Source: Pollutibacter soli (lineage in GTDB: Bacteria; Bacteroidota; Bacteroidia; Chitinophagales; Chitinophagaceae). From it: 64,000 bases of DNA. Positions 9,964 to 19,181 of this stretch are shown here, piece after piece (position 1 is the stretch's first letter; each line of letters starts with the position of its first letter). Where the stretch lies: NCBI GenBank assembly GCA_029269725.1, contig JARJHS010000007.1, positions 62,001 through 126,000 on the forward strand. The letters are read 5' to 3'. A program made the translations under genes and the position numbers. The notes beneath the pieces were generated by a model. That model was not told the DNA's origin. It was given only the letters and a program-made list of their open reading frames with translations, and made no database searches.

Positions 9964-11931
9964 ATGAAGGAAAGATTAATTGTAATCCTGCTTCTGTTTC
10001 TGTCGAATTCTGGCTTTACCCAAACGGTTGAAGCGATTAACGAACTGCATCATCGATTGGCCATTGCAACTGATGATACAAGTAAAATTAACCAGCAGGC
10101 GTACTTATGTTTATTGTATCGTCTTGGAAATACTGACTCTTCGCTTTTTTATGGTGAACAGGCTTTAGCAGCTGCAAGAAAAATCAATTATGTGCAGGGT
10201 GAAATACTGGCGTTGTCATTTATGGGTATAACGCTTGTACAAATGGGTAACTTACCCAAAGCACTTGAAACTTCATTTAAATCCATTGAACTTGCTAAGG
10301 AAAATGGATTAGGAAATTATTCTGGTGCATTAAATGCTATCGGGGAGGTGTACATTGTACTAAAGGATTTTCCAAAAGCATTAAAATATTTACAGGAACA
10401 AAAATCGATGTGTGAGGCCGATGGTAATATCGAATCACTGGCTTATGCAAAAAAAGACCTGGCAATAGTTTTCGAAGAAATGAATCAGTTGGATTCAGCA
10501 ATGTTTTACGACGAGCAGGCAATGAAAGATTTTAAAAAAATAGACAGGGAGGAGCCTCAGGTTTATGAAATATGGGGCAACATAAAAATGAAAACGGGGA
10601 ACAAGGCTGAGGCGTTGGCATTTTATAAAAAAAGTCTCCAGGTATCACTTAAAAACAATGAACGCAGGTCTTCATCTTCTGCCTATATCAAGTTGGCATC
10701 CTACTTTAAAGAAATCTTACAGCCTGATTCCGCGATTTACTATGCTCAAAAGGGACTTGAGCAATCAATACTGATCTCTCAGAAGAAAACAATTCAGGAA
10801 GCAGCATCACTTTTATCGTTGTTGTATGAACCGACGGACATTAAAACGTCATTGCAATATCTTAAAATTTCCGGTGTGTATAAAGATAGTTTGTTTGGTG
10901 CCAACAGCCTTCAGGCTATTCAAACCCTGGTAAACCAGTCCGAAGAACATCAAAAACAAATAGAGGATGCAAAAATTAATTACAGGAATCAACTCAAGCA
11001 ATATGGATTACTCGCAGTACTGGCGATAGTGTTGATCATTGCTTTCATCCTATATAGAAATAATAGCGAAAAACAAAAAGCAAACAAAGTTTTACAAACA
11101 ACGCTTTCTGATTTAAAATCTGCACAACAGCAATTGATACAAAGCGAGAAAATGGCCTCGCTTGGCGAACTTACCGCAGGTATCGCGCATGAAATTCAAA
11201 ACCCTTTAAACTTCGTCAACAACTTTGCTGACGTAAACCGGGAATTGCTTTCTGAATTAAAGGAGGAAGTAAACAAAGGAGATCTGGAAGAAGTAAAGGC
11301 GATAACAGATGATGTAATTGAGAATTCAGAAAAAATACTGCATCACGGCAAACGTGCCGATGCTATAGTTCGTGGTATGTTACAACACAGCAGAACTTCG
11401 TCCGGACAGAAAGAGCCAACAGATATTAATTCGCTATGTGATGAATATTTACGACTCAGTTACCATGGCCTTCGTGCAAAGGACAAATCTTTTAATGCGA
11501 CATTGAAAACCGACTTCGACAATTCCATTGGCGTGCTGAATATTATCCCGCAGGAGATCGGCCGGGTGATCATGAATTTGCTGACGAATGCCTTTTATGC
11601 TGTTAATGAAAAGAAGCAAAGTCATTCAACCGGCTATGACCCCATTGTTTCTATCAGTACAAAAAGCTTCAGGGACAGGGTAGAGATAAAAATAGCAGAC
11701 AACGGCAATGGTATTTCTCAAAACATTATTGATAAAATATTTCAGCCATTTTTTACGACAAAACCAACGGGCCAGGGAACGGGTTTAGGTTTGAGCCTGG
11801 CCTATGATATTGTAAGAGCACATGGAGGAGAGTTGCGGGTGGAAACCTTGTCCGCAGAACCCCCAGTCCAGATGCCCAACGAAAAAGTAATAACAGGAAC
11901 AACATTTATTATATCCCTGCCGGTAATCTAA
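9964..11931 (+). CDS. TPR-containing membrane sensor histidine kinase
   Basis: The protein has 655 residues. Signal peptide 1-20 (ending NSGFTQ); periplasmic TPR repeats at about 35-320 (for example KALKYLQEQKSMCEADGN); one transmembrane helix at about 347-367 ending in LYRNN; then a coiled coil and a kinase core with phospho-acceptor His409. The DHp inter-helix segment (ELKEEVNKGDLEEVKAI) and the second helix ([14 protein letters not shown], Arg replacing Lys) are nearly the same as in the following gene, so the two are close tandem duplicates. N-box is [13 protein letters not shown] and G1 is IADNGNGIS. The C-terminus has an insertion of about 15 residues (ETLSAEPPVQMPNEK) before the last beta strand, which is unusual in the array. 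The next kinase starts 9 nt downstream, so the two are probably co-transcribed. Confidence 0.94.
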   Translation: MKERLIVILLLFLSNSGFTQTVEAINELHHRLAIATDDTSKINQQAYLCLLYRLGNTDSSLFYGEQALAAARKINYVQGEILALSFMGITLVQMGNLPKALETSFKSIELAKENGLGNYSGALNAIGEVYIVLKDFPKALKYLQEQKSMCEADGNIESLAYAKKDLAIVFEEMNQLDSAMFYDEQAMKDFKKIDREEPQVYEIWGNIKMKTGNKAEALAFYKKSLQVSLKNNERRSSSSAYIKLASYFKEILQPDSAIYYAQKGLEQSILISQKKTIQEAASLLSLLYEPTDIKTSLQYLKISGVYKDSLFGANSLQAIQTLVNQSEEHQKQIEDAKINYRNQLKQYGLLAVLAIVLIIAFILYRNNSEKQKANKVLQTTLSDLKSAQQQLIQSEKMASLGELTAGIAHEIQNPLNFVNNFADVNRELLSELKEEVNKGDLEEVKAITDDVIENSEKILHHGKRADAIVRGMLQHSRTSSGQKEPTDINSLCDEYLRLSYHGLRAKDKSFNATLKTDFDNSIGVLNIIPQEIGRVIMNLLTNAFYAVNEKKQSHSTGYDPIVSISTKSFRDRVEIKIADNGNGISQNIIDKIFQPFFTTKPTGQGTGLGLSLAYDIVRAHGGELRVETLSAEPPVQMPNEKVITGTTFIISLPVI

Positions 11932-11940
11932 GCTGCAGAC

Positions 11941-13998
11941 ATGAAATCAATCCTGACACTTATATTTATTTTGTTTTTGGCCTCCTTCTCAGAGGCGCAA
12001 AAGCTACTGCCCGACAACCTGCAAAAAGCGTTCGATAATTCAGTGGATGATTCGGCCAGGTTCATATTCTCACGGCCCATTTATACATTTTATGAAGAAA
12101 CGAATCGGGACTCCGCGTTACATTACGCACAGATTCGTTACGCCATTGCAAAAAAGAATAATCGCAGACTTGAAGAAGCATATACACAGGGGCAAATGGC
12201 TTATCAGCAAATTTTCCTCGGACGTTTTAGTGAGGCATTGACGAATCTTTCAGAAGCTATGCAGATAGCCACCAGCAGTAGCGAAGCCCCTACATGGGAG
12301 CTTACTGTCTATTCGTCACCGGGCAGGAACCGTGAACTGACTCTCTCTATGCTTAATCACATGTATGGCCACCTGAAGTTGCAGACCGGTAGTACTGAAA
12401 GCCTGCAATACTTTAAAAAAGGCGCTGAAATTGGTAAAGAAATAAACAATGATTTTCGTGTAACCGTCGGTGATATGGTTTTAGCTGCTAATTATCTTAT
12501 GCTTAATCAACCTGACTCGGCATTATTTTATGCCAAAGAAGGTGAAAGCTACGGTATAAGAGGTGGCATCTCAAAATACCTTGCATATATATGGTCCGTG
12601 ATGGGAAATATCTATGCAAAAAAGGGGCTTGATTCATTGGCTTTGTCCTACTACCACAAGTCGCTGCACACGGCAATACCGGAATCAAACTTCACAGTGG
12701 TTGCAGGAGTATATGAAAATCTGATTAATTTTTATAAGCGCAAAGGGGATGCCGACTCTGTACTATTATATGCAACGAAATTTCTGGCTGTTGTAAAATC
12801 GCTTGGTGCAATAACGTCTTTTGTTACAGGTAATGCTAACCTCGGAGCCGCCTATCAAAACATGGCTGATGCATACTCTTTGAAAAACGAGAGGGACAGT
12901 ACGATCAAGTACATGCAGGTTGCTCTCGCGATTAAAGACAGTCTGACAGCTACTAAACTCAGCAGGCTTTCAGCATTTCAACGCCTGACACTGGATGAAC
13001 AACTTAGTTTGCAGAACGCAGAGAAAGAGCGGATCAGGGAGGAAAGCAGGCTTCGAACGTTTAGTCTGATTGGGGTTATTGTTGCTGCCGTAATTATAAT
13101 GCTCATCATTTATCGCAATAACCGGCAGAAACAAAAGGCATATAATCTTCTGCAGAAGCAAAAAGAGGAAACGGACATACAAAAAGACAAAGCAGACAAG
13201 GCACTTCAGGAATTGAAGGCAACACAAGCCCAACTGATTCAATCAGAAAAGATGGCCAGTCTGGGAGAATTGACTGCAGGCATTGCGCATGAGATTCAGA
13301 ACCCGTTGAATTTCGTGAATAATTTTTCTGACGTAAACCGGGAATTACTATCTGAATTAAAAGAAGAAGCAGAAAAAGGAGAACTGGAAGAAGTAAAAGC
13401 GATAGCAAATGATGTAATCGAAAACTCTGAGAAAATACTTCATCATGGCAAACGAGCAGATGCTATTGTAAGAGGTATGTTGCAACACAGCAGGACGTCT
13501 TCAGGACAGAAGGAGCCGACAGATATTAATGCATTGTGCGACGAATACCTGCGGTTGAGTTACCATGGTCTTCGTGCAAAGGACAAGTCGTTTAATGCAA
13601 CGCTGAAAACAGAATTTGATGAGTCTGCTGGAATAATAAATATTATTCCGCAGGATATCGGTAGAGTGATCATGAACTTGCTGACAAATGCTTTTTATGC
13701 TTTGAATGAAAGGAAGCAGAAGAATTCATTGAATTATGATCCGGTTGTTTCGATTAGTACAAAAAAAATCAACAACAGCATACAAATAAAAGTAACGGAT
13801 AACGGCAACGGTATTCCCCAATATATCATCGATAAAATATTCCAGCCATTTTTTACAACGAAACCGACAGGCCAGGGAACGGGCCTCGGTTTATCATTAG
13901 CCTATGATATAGTCAAAGCACACGGCGGCGAGATAAAAGTCACCAGTATTGAAGGAACAGGTAGTGAGTTTTCGATCATAATGCATTCAGCAGGTTAA
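11941..13998 (+). CDS. TPR-containing membrane sensor histidine kinase
   Basis: The protein has 685 residues. Signal peptide 1-20 (ending SFSEAQ); periplasmic TPR-like helices at about 35-345 (units such as [14 protein letters not shown]); one transmembrane helix at about 374-393 followed by [10 protein letters not shown]; a coiled coil; and a kinase core with phospho-acceptor His450. The core is strikingly similar to the upstream neighbour from [13 protein letters not shown] through [13 protein letters not shown], whereas the TPR regions are much less alike. The duplication therefore kept or homogenised the catalytic half while the sensor diverged. A FIST-domain gene follows 8 nt downstream and is likely in the same transcript, which fits the known tendency of FIST proteins to sit beside signalling genes. 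Confidence 0.94.
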   Translation: MKSILTLIFILFLASFSEAQKLLPDNLQKAFDNSVDDSARFIFSRPIYTFYEETNRDSALHYAQIRYAIAKKNNRRLEEAYTQGQMAYQQIFLGRFSEALTNLSEAMQIATSSSEAPTWELTVYSSPGRNRELTLSMLNHMYGHLKLQTGSTESLQYFKKGAEIGKEINNDFRVTVGDMVLAANYLMLNQPDSALFYAKEGESYGIRGGISKYLAYIWSVMGNIYAKKGLDSLALSYYHKSLHTAIPESNFTVVAGVYENLINFYKRKGDADSVLLYATKFLAVVKSLGAITSFVTGNANLGAAYQNMADAYSLKNERDSTIKYMQVALAIKDSLTATKLSRLSAFQRLTLDEQLSLQNAEKERIREESRLRTFSLIGVIVAAVIIMLIIYRNNRQKQKAYNLLQKQKEETDIQKDKADKALQELKATQAQLIQSEKMASLGELTAGIAHEIQNPLNFVNNFSDVNRELLSELKEEAEKGELEEVKAIANDVIENSEKILHHGKRADAIVRGMLQHSRTSSGQKEPTDINALCDEYLRLSYHGLRAKDKSFNATLKTEFDESAGIINIIPQDIGRVIMNLLTNAFYALNERKQKNSLNYDPVVSISTKKINNSIQIKVTDNGNGIPQYIIDKIFQPFFTTKPTGQGTGLGLSLAYDIVKAHGGEIKVTSIEGTGSEFSIIMHSAG

Positions 13999-14006
13999 TA
14001 ATCGTT

Positions 14007-14408
14007 ATGAAATCAAAATCAATCAGCGGAAAATCGACGGAAGATATTTCGGTAGCATTACAAAAAAGTATGTCGGATAATTTCAAGCCTGCACTGGCCT
14101 TTGTATTTATTTCCATCAGGCAGGACATTGATGCCATAAGAGCTACGCTTGATCAGCATGACATAAAAATCTTCGGCGCCTCATCAGCAGGTGAATTCAT
14201 TGACGGAGAAATTGGCAAAGAAAGCATTGCCATTCTTTTACTGGATTTGGATCCTTCCGGCTTTATTCTTTTACTGGAGGATTATTCGGATCAGGATCCG
14301 GTGGCCCTGGCAGGAGCAATGGCCGCGAAAGCTGTCGAAAAATTCAAGAAGCCATCATTCATTATTTCCGGAAGTGTTTATGTAAAACCAGAATGGAGCG
14401 TATCGTAG
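14007..14408 (+). CDS. FIST_N part of a frameshifted FIST sensory protein
   Basis: The 133-residue frame holds the first half of a FIST_N domain: residues 50-75 (IFGASSAGEFIDGEIG) are the typical Gly-rich core, followed by SIAILLLDLDPSG. The frame then leaves the homologous sequence at ISGSVYVKP and ends nine codons later. The continuation of FIST_N plus all of FIST_C is in the -1 frame from about 14389. Intact FIST proteins are about 380-400 residues, and the two pieces together give 388. FIST proteins are predicted small-ligand (possibly amino-acid) sensors associated with signal transduction. The gene starts 8 nt after a kinase. The shift is a one-base loss in the sequence or in the organism; I see no convincing slippery heptamer. 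Confidence 0.8.
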   Translation: MKSKSISGKSTEDISVALQKSMSDNFKPALAFVFISIRQDIDAIRATLDQHDIKIFGASSAGEFIDGEIGKESIAILLLDLDPSGFILLLEDYSDQDPVALAGAMAAKAVEKFKKPSFIISGSVYVKPEWSVS

Positions 14409-15160
14409 GCGAACCCATCATCAAAGCTATTGAGGCAGTTACCGGAACGGAAACAGAAATCTGGGGTGGCAGGGCCGGTGATGATTTTTTGTTTGAGGAG
14501 ACGTTGGTGTTCAGCAATCACCAGGTATTGAAAACAGGAATTATTTTTCTTGTGCTGGATAGTGATAACATTCAGATCAGAGGGTTGGCGGCTTCAGGGC
14601 AAAAACCCGTAGGTACAGAAAAAACCATAACCAAAGCATCAGACAATTGTATTTACGAGATCGATCATCAACCGGCCGCCGAGATGGTGTTGAAATTTCT
14701 GGGTCTTCATCTAACACAGGAAGAAGCAGAAGTTTTTTATCCCAATCATAATGTCATCTTCAGTGTTGCCAGAGGTAAGGGTGAACCGGTGCTGAGAAGT
14801 GTGGGATTATTCAATTGGACGAACAAATCTGTGTCCGTGCTGGCAGCTGTAAAGGAAGGAGATAAAATCAGGCTGACACTCCCTCCCGATTTTGAAATAA
14901 TCGAAGAAGTAAGCAACAATGCCGCAAAGGCTAAGGCAGAAGAAATTCCTGATGCTGAAGCCTTGCTGATGTTTTCGTGCATTGGCCGGCTCGCGCAATT
15001 TGGTCCGCTGGTAGGCGATGAAATTGAAGGCGTCAGGAAGGTGTTTGATGTTCCCATGGCCGGCTTTTTTACCTATGGTGAATTTGGCAGAACCAGGGGC
15101 GGGGATAATGAATTTCATAACAATACCTGTTGCTGGGTCGCAATGAGAAGTAAGAGGTGA
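14393..15160 (+). CDS. FIST_N end plus FIST_C, second part of a frameshifted FIST protein
   Basis: This 255-residue frame overlaps the previous one by 16 nt. It continues FIST_N (GEPIIKAIEAVTG, then EIWGGRAGDDFLF) and contains the complete FIST_C domain to FFTYGEFGRTRGGDNEFHN and CCWVAM. The ATG at 14393 is probably not a biological start; the frame is the continuation of the gene that begins at 14007. The last residues (MRSKR) and the stop codon come from a purine-rich direct repeat at 15144-15173, so the native C-terminus has been replaced or extended by repeat DNA. If translated alone it would lack the N-terminal half of FIST_N and is unlikely to fold normally. Confidence 0.78.
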   Translation: MERIVGEPIIKAIEAVTGTETEIWGGRAGDDFLFEETLVFSNHQVLKTGIIFLVLDSDNIQIRGLAASGQKPVGTEKTITKASDNCIYEIDHQPAAEMVLKFLGLHLTQEEAEVFYPNHNVIFSVARGKGEPVLRSVGLFNWTNKSVSVLAAVKEGDKIRLTLPPDFEIIEEVSNNAAKAKAEEIPDAEALLMFSCIGRLAQFGPLVGDEIEGVRKVFDVPMAGFFTYGEFGRTRGGDNEFHNNTCCWVAMRSKR

Positions 15161-15173
15161 GAGGTAAGAGGTG
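15144..15173. repeat. short purine-rich direct repeat
   Basis: Imperfect tandem units of the type GAGAAGTAAGAGGT / GAGAGGTAAGAGGT. The repeat overlaps the 3' end of the FIST frame and supplies its stop. A related sequence occurs in reverse orientation near 24980-25024. Confidence 0.6.
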
Positions 15174-15177
15174 TGTA

Positions 15178-15199
15178 GGGACAAGGCATGCCTTGTTCC
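15178..15199. repeat. intergenic palindrome related to the coding palindromes
   Basis: The core ACAAGGCATGCCTTGT is a perfect 16-nt palindrome, extended by GG on the left and (after one extra T) CC on the right. Its layout (GRGAC arm, CATG centre, GTC arm) resembles the 42-nt coding palindromes. It could form a hairpin, but no T-run follows, so it is not a clear terminator. Confidence 0.65.
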
Positions 15200-15352
15200 A
15201 CTGTATTGAAATATAAACGACCGATGAAGAATTTAAAAGTAACAAGATAGATCCGGAGAATTTCGATGCTTTATAGAAGATAAAAAGAATGAAACGAAAC
15301 TCACACCTTACCCATGTCCCGTCAGAGAAATCCTGTAGGTAGAACGAAAAAC

Positions 15353-18300
15353 ATGAATAAACGATTTTATACAATTGTATTATCGCTGTTACTGCTTAGC
15401 GGAATTGAATTGCCTGCTCAAAGCCTCCGTTTTAAAAGGGTTCTTGATGACCCTAATAGTATGGTTGTTGATATGAAACAGGATAAGCTGGGTTTTTTCT
15501 GGTTAATCAATACTACAAAATTGCAAAAATTTGACGGGGTAAAGCGACAGACTTTCTTAAATGACCCGGGAAATTCTAATTCAATAGCCTCTGGTGAGGT
15601 TTTGTCTTTGATAATAGATGCTGACAATATTTTATGGATTGCGATCTATGGTTCGGGCCTGGATAGATTAGACCTGTCCACAAATACCTTTACACATTTC
15701 CGGCACAACGCGCAAGATGCTTTTAGTTTAGGCAATGATACCGTAAATGCAATTTTTGAAGATCATGCCGGAAACCTTTGGATTGGCACCAATGAGGGAC
15801 TGGATTTACTGGATAGAAAAACAGGAAGGTTTACTCACTACGGTAATAACAACAATGACACTGCTGGTACCAATTACCCGCAGATACTTAAAATATATGA
15901 GGATAAAAATAGGATGCTTTGGATTTGTGGGAAATCATTATCAAAAGATCATATGTCTCCGGGAGCCATTAATCGTTTTGATCCGGCCACTAAAAAATTC
16001 ACTCCCTACTTACAGGATTCGGCAAAAGCCAACAACGGCATCCCGGGAACGTGGTTAAGAGATATGTATGAGGACAACGAAAATAATTTTTGGATAGTTA
16101 CAGATGCTGGCTTGTATACAATGGACAGGAACACAGCTAAAAGTACTCGTTACTATCCGGATCCTTTCAATTCAGGTAATTTGAGTCAGACTCCGGTTGC
16201 TGAGGAGTTGGGTTCAGACATCCATTTTATAACCGAAGATTCATCCGGTGCATTATGGGTTGGAATAGGCCAGCATGGAGTAAACAGGTATGATCCTGTT
16301 ACTAAAAAGTCAAAACATTTTGGTCTGCTATACGATTTTTTGAATGTATCGGCATCCTGGAAAAAGGATACTGCAACAGGCCTGAATCTTTCATTTGCAA
16401 TTAAAGGAGTAAGTACAAAAGACGGTTTATTCTGGGTTTTGGGTTTAGGTGGCATATACCAACTGAATTATAAGAAAACAACCTTTCTGTTTAATAATAT
16501 TTCAAAAGCAGCCTTAGCACTCCACCTGGAATCCGATGGTAAAATTTTATGGATTGGTACTGATAAAGGGCTGTTAAGAAAAGACCTGGCCACTCAAAAA
16601 GATAAATTATTAGTCTTTAACCCGAACGACAATAAATCAAGGGGTAAATACATATTTTCCATAACAGCGGATGAAGCAGGAAATCTCTGGTTAGGCACCG
16701 GTGCCGGCTTGCTGAATTTTGACCCGGTTACCGAAAAATATGTACAGTACAGAAACAATCCTGAAAACTCCGGAAGCATTTCCAGCGATAATGTATTCTA
16801 TTCTTTTTTTGATCATCATAAGAATTTATGGGCCGCCTCTGACTCTGGTATTTCACGCATGGACCGGGCCACCGGGCAGTTTACCAATTATAGTGTGGAT
16901 CAGATAGCTGGTAATTACACAGGTTTTGAAGTTAACCGGATAGCAGAAGACCAGGATCATAATATCTGGCTAACAGCTAATTGGGGACTCTTTAAACTTG
17001 ATATCAAAAAAGGAAAATTTACGAAATACCTTGTTGATGACCTGAGATCCTTATGTGTGGATGCAAACGGAAGAATATGGGCAGGTGGCTGGCAGGGGCT
17101 TTATGCATTTAACAAAACAAAAGATAAGTTTGATCTTTTTGCTAATGAAGATTCAGCAGTAAATATCAGTGGTGTATTAGATCTTATAGAAGATGACCAA
17201 AAAAATCTTTGGGTATCTACCACCAACGCTATCATTAAGATCAATGAAAACAGGACTAAAATAAAAAAATATACGGAAGACAATGGAGTACAACTTTCGC
17301 AGAGTCTCTGGTCCTTCAGTAGTTTTAAAGCAGCTGATGGAAGGTTGTTTTTAGGTAACTATTTTGGTTATTATTCATTTCGTCCTGATCAGCTGAACGA
17401 TATTAATACTGCTCCGCCATTGAATATCACCAGCTTTAAACTGGGCGATAAACTCATCAATTCAGGTAACAGTAGTTTATTATCATTACCCATCGCGCAA
17501 ACTGAAGAGATCAGGCTGCGCTATGATCAGAATGTTTTTTCTTTTGATTTTTTTTCAGCAGATTATACATCACCTGCTGAAAAAAAATATTCCTATATGC
17601 TGGAGAACCATGATAACACCTGGCATGATATCGGCGGCGAACACCGGGCTTCTTTTTATAGCATTCCACCAGGCACTTACAAGTTCAGGATAAAAGCCGT
17701 TAGTGACGATGGCGGATCTGTAGAAAAATCAATCCGGATTGTTATCAGTCCACCCTGGTGGGCAACATGGTGGTTCCGCATGTTGTCGGTAGTCGGAATT
17801 ATTGCAATTATTTATGCTATTGTTAAAGAACGTTCAAGAAAACTAACGGCAGAAAATCTACGCCTGGAACAAAATGTAACTGAACGAACGGCACAACTCA
17901 ACAAATCATTGGAAGACTTAAAAGCCACCCAGGCACAGCTGATACAATCCGAAAAAATGGCAAGCCTCGGCGAGCTCACAGCAGGCATTGCTCATGAAAT
18001 ACAAAACCCCTTGAACTTCGTAAATAATTTCTCTGAGGTCAATAAAGAACTGCTTACCGAATTAAATGAAGAAATAGACAAAGGGAATTATGCAGAGGTA
18101 AAAATGATTGCGGCTGATATTTCTGAAAACGAGGATAAAATCAGTCACCACGGCAAACGAGCCGATTCCATCGTCAAAGGTATGTTGCAGCACACCCGCA
18201 AGAGTTCGTCTGAAAAAGAACTGACCGATATCAATGCGCTTGCAGATGAATACCTGCGCCTGGCGTATCATGGGTTAAGGGCAAAAGACAAAAGTTTCAA

Positions 18301-18736
18301 TGCTACGCTGAAAACAGAATTTGATGATGGTATTGGCAAGGTTAGTATTGTACCACAGGATATCGGAAGGGTGTTATTGAATTTGTACAACAATGCATTT
18401 TTTGCAGTGAATGAAAAACTTCATCGTATGAACGCGATGCATAGCGTCCCCGTGAATGGTATACCCAATCCGCGTTATGAACCAATTGTGTCAGTCAGCA
18501 CAAAGAAATCAGAGAGTCGTCTGGAAATAACGGTGTCGGATAACGGAAATGGGATCCCGGACAAAATAGCGGATAAGATTTTTCAACCCTTTTTTACTAC
18601 CAAACCAACCGGGCAAGGAACCGGCCTGGGATTGAGCCTTGCATATGATATCATTAAAGCACATGGCGGGGATATAAAAGTGGAGAGTAAAGAAGGGGTG
18701 GGAACGGCGTTTACAATTCTTTTGCCCGTCTCTTAA
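15353..18736 (+). CDS. propeller-type (Reg_prop/Y_Y_Y) sensor histidine kinase
   Basis: I place the start at ATG 15353, which gives a standard signal peptide of 23 residues (ending ELPAQ). The in-frame ATG at 15314 adds 13 polar residues before it. The protein is 1127 residues: Reg_prop propeller at ~25-720 (blades such as GNLWIGTNEGLDLLDR), Y_Y_Y at ~724-800, the PPWWATWWF motif and a transmembrane helix at ~803-825, a coiled coil, and a kinase core with phospho-acceptor His881. The loop after the N-box (NNAFFAVNEKLHRMNAMHSV) seems to hold a decayed version of the coding palindrome (18432-18447). G1 is VSDNGNGIP and the lid is standard. There is no receiver or HTH domain. The gene is separated from the FIST gene by 192 nt containing repeats, so it may have its own promoter. 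Confidence 0.94.
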   Translation: MNKRFYTIVLSLLLLSGIELPAQSLRFKRVLDDPNSMVVDMKQDKLGFFWLINTTKLQKFDGVKRQTFLNDPGNSNSIASGEVLSLIIDADNILWIAIYGSGLDRLDLSTNTFTHFRHNAQDAFSLGNDTVNAIFEDHAGNLWIGTNEGLDLLDRKTGRFTHYGNNNNDTAGTNYPQILKIYEDKNRMLWICGKSLSKDHMSPGAINRFDPATKKFTPYLQDSAKANNGIPGTWLRDMYEDNENNFWIVTDAGLYTMDRNTAKSTRYYPDPFNSGNLSQTPVAEELGSDIHFITEDSSGALWVGIGQHGVNRYDPVTKKSKHFGLLYDFLNVSASWKKDTATGLNLSFAIKGVSTKDGLFWVLGLGGIYQLNYKKTTFLFNNISKAALALHLESDGKILWIGTDKGLLRKDLATQKDKLLVFNPNDNKSRGKYIFSITADEAGNLWLGTGAGLLNFDPVTEKYVQYRNNPENSGSISSDNVFYSFFDHHKNLWAASDSGISRMDRATGQFTNYSVDQIAGNYTGFEVNRIAEDQDHNIWLTANWGLFKLDIKKGKFTKYLVDDLRSLCVDANGRIWAGGWQGLYAFNKTKDKFDLFANEDSAVNISGVLDLIEDDQKNLWVSTTNAIIKINENRTKIKKYTEDNGVQLSQSLWSFSSFKAADGRLFLGNYFGYYSFRPDQLNDINTAPPLNITSFKLGDKLINSGNSSLLSLPIAQTEEIRLRYDQNVFSFDFFSADYTSPAEKKYSYMLENHDNTWHDIGGEHRASFYSIPPGTYKFRIKAVSDDGGSVEKSIRIVISPPWWATWWFRMLSVVGIIAIIYAIVKERSRKLTAENLRLEQNVTERTAQLNKSLEDLKATQAQLIQSEKMASLGELTAGIAHEIQNPLNFVNNFSEVNKELLTELNEEIDKGNYAEVKMIAADISENEDKISHHGKRADSIVKGMLQHTRKSSSEKELTDINALADEYLRLAYHGLRAKDKSFNATLKTEFDDGIGKVSIVPQDIGRVLLNLYNNAFFAVNEKLHRMNAMHSVPVNGIPNPRYEPIVSVSTKKSESRLEITVSDNGNGIPDKIADKIFQPFFTTKPTGQGTGLGLSLAYDIIKAHGGDIKVESKEGVGTAFTILLPVS
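18432..18447. repeat. decayed coding palindrome
   Basis: ACGCGATGCATAGCGT is a palindrome with one mismatched pair around ATGCAT. Pairing becomes poor further out. It lies at the same loop after the N-box as the three well-formed 42-nt palindromes and encodes the similar residues RMNAMHSV. I read it as an older, eroded copy. Confidence 0.5.
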
Positions 18737-18743
18737 ATTCAAC

Positions 18744-19125
18744 ATGGGAAGAGTCACAAGAATATTACTGCTGTTATTGCCATTTTCCTCTGTTGTTCAG
18801 AAGAATCCATATTGGGAGGTCTGGCAAAAAAAGAGGATGAGAGTCTTTTATTACATTGGAATAATGCGACCAATGATTCTGTCAGGAACGTCAGCATGTT
18901 AGAAAAAACTGTTACGGATAACAGCACCGTTATATATCCTAAAATCATTGATAAAATATTCCGGCCGGTTTTTACTAAAAAACCAACGGGCTAATGGACA
19001 TGCCTTGGTTTATCATCGCCATATGATATTGTGGAAGCCCATGTAGGAGAAATAACAGTTATCAGCATTCAGGGTAGAGTCACTCAGTTTGACATTTCTT
19101 GGCCCCTTCCAATTGATCGAGCAGA
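18744..19125 (+). pseudogene. collapsed TPR sensor kinase relic
   Basis: ATG 18744 opens a kinase-like signal peptide (MGRVTRILLLLLPFSSVVQ). After a frame change, the frame around 18812-18994 reads HWNNATNDSVRN, like the start of mature TPR kinases here (compare SGATNDTARM at 21267). It then jumps directly to TVTDNSTVIYPKIIDKIF and FTKKPTG, the end of an ATPase domain, where it meets a stop. After the stop, bases up to ~19125 still decode as a corrupted ATPase end (compare CLGLSSPYDIVEAHVGEI with [18 protein letters not shown]). The TPR, membrane helix, DHp and N-box are missing. An internal deletion plus frameshifts made this gene non-functional. Confidence 0.8.
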
Positions 19126-19181
19126 AAATGCAAAGGAAACCGGACAGAATCTATAACTTAAACATCTATAGGTCGCAGAAC

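Noticed and set aside
14380-14400. Programmed -1 frameshift in the FIST gene
   Set aside because: No slippery heptamer or clear downstream stem is seen; a base loss or sequencing error is simpler.
19089-19181. Upstream in-frame ATG for the kinase at 19182
   Set aside because: The added residues come from the kinase relic and precede a perfectly placed signal peptide.
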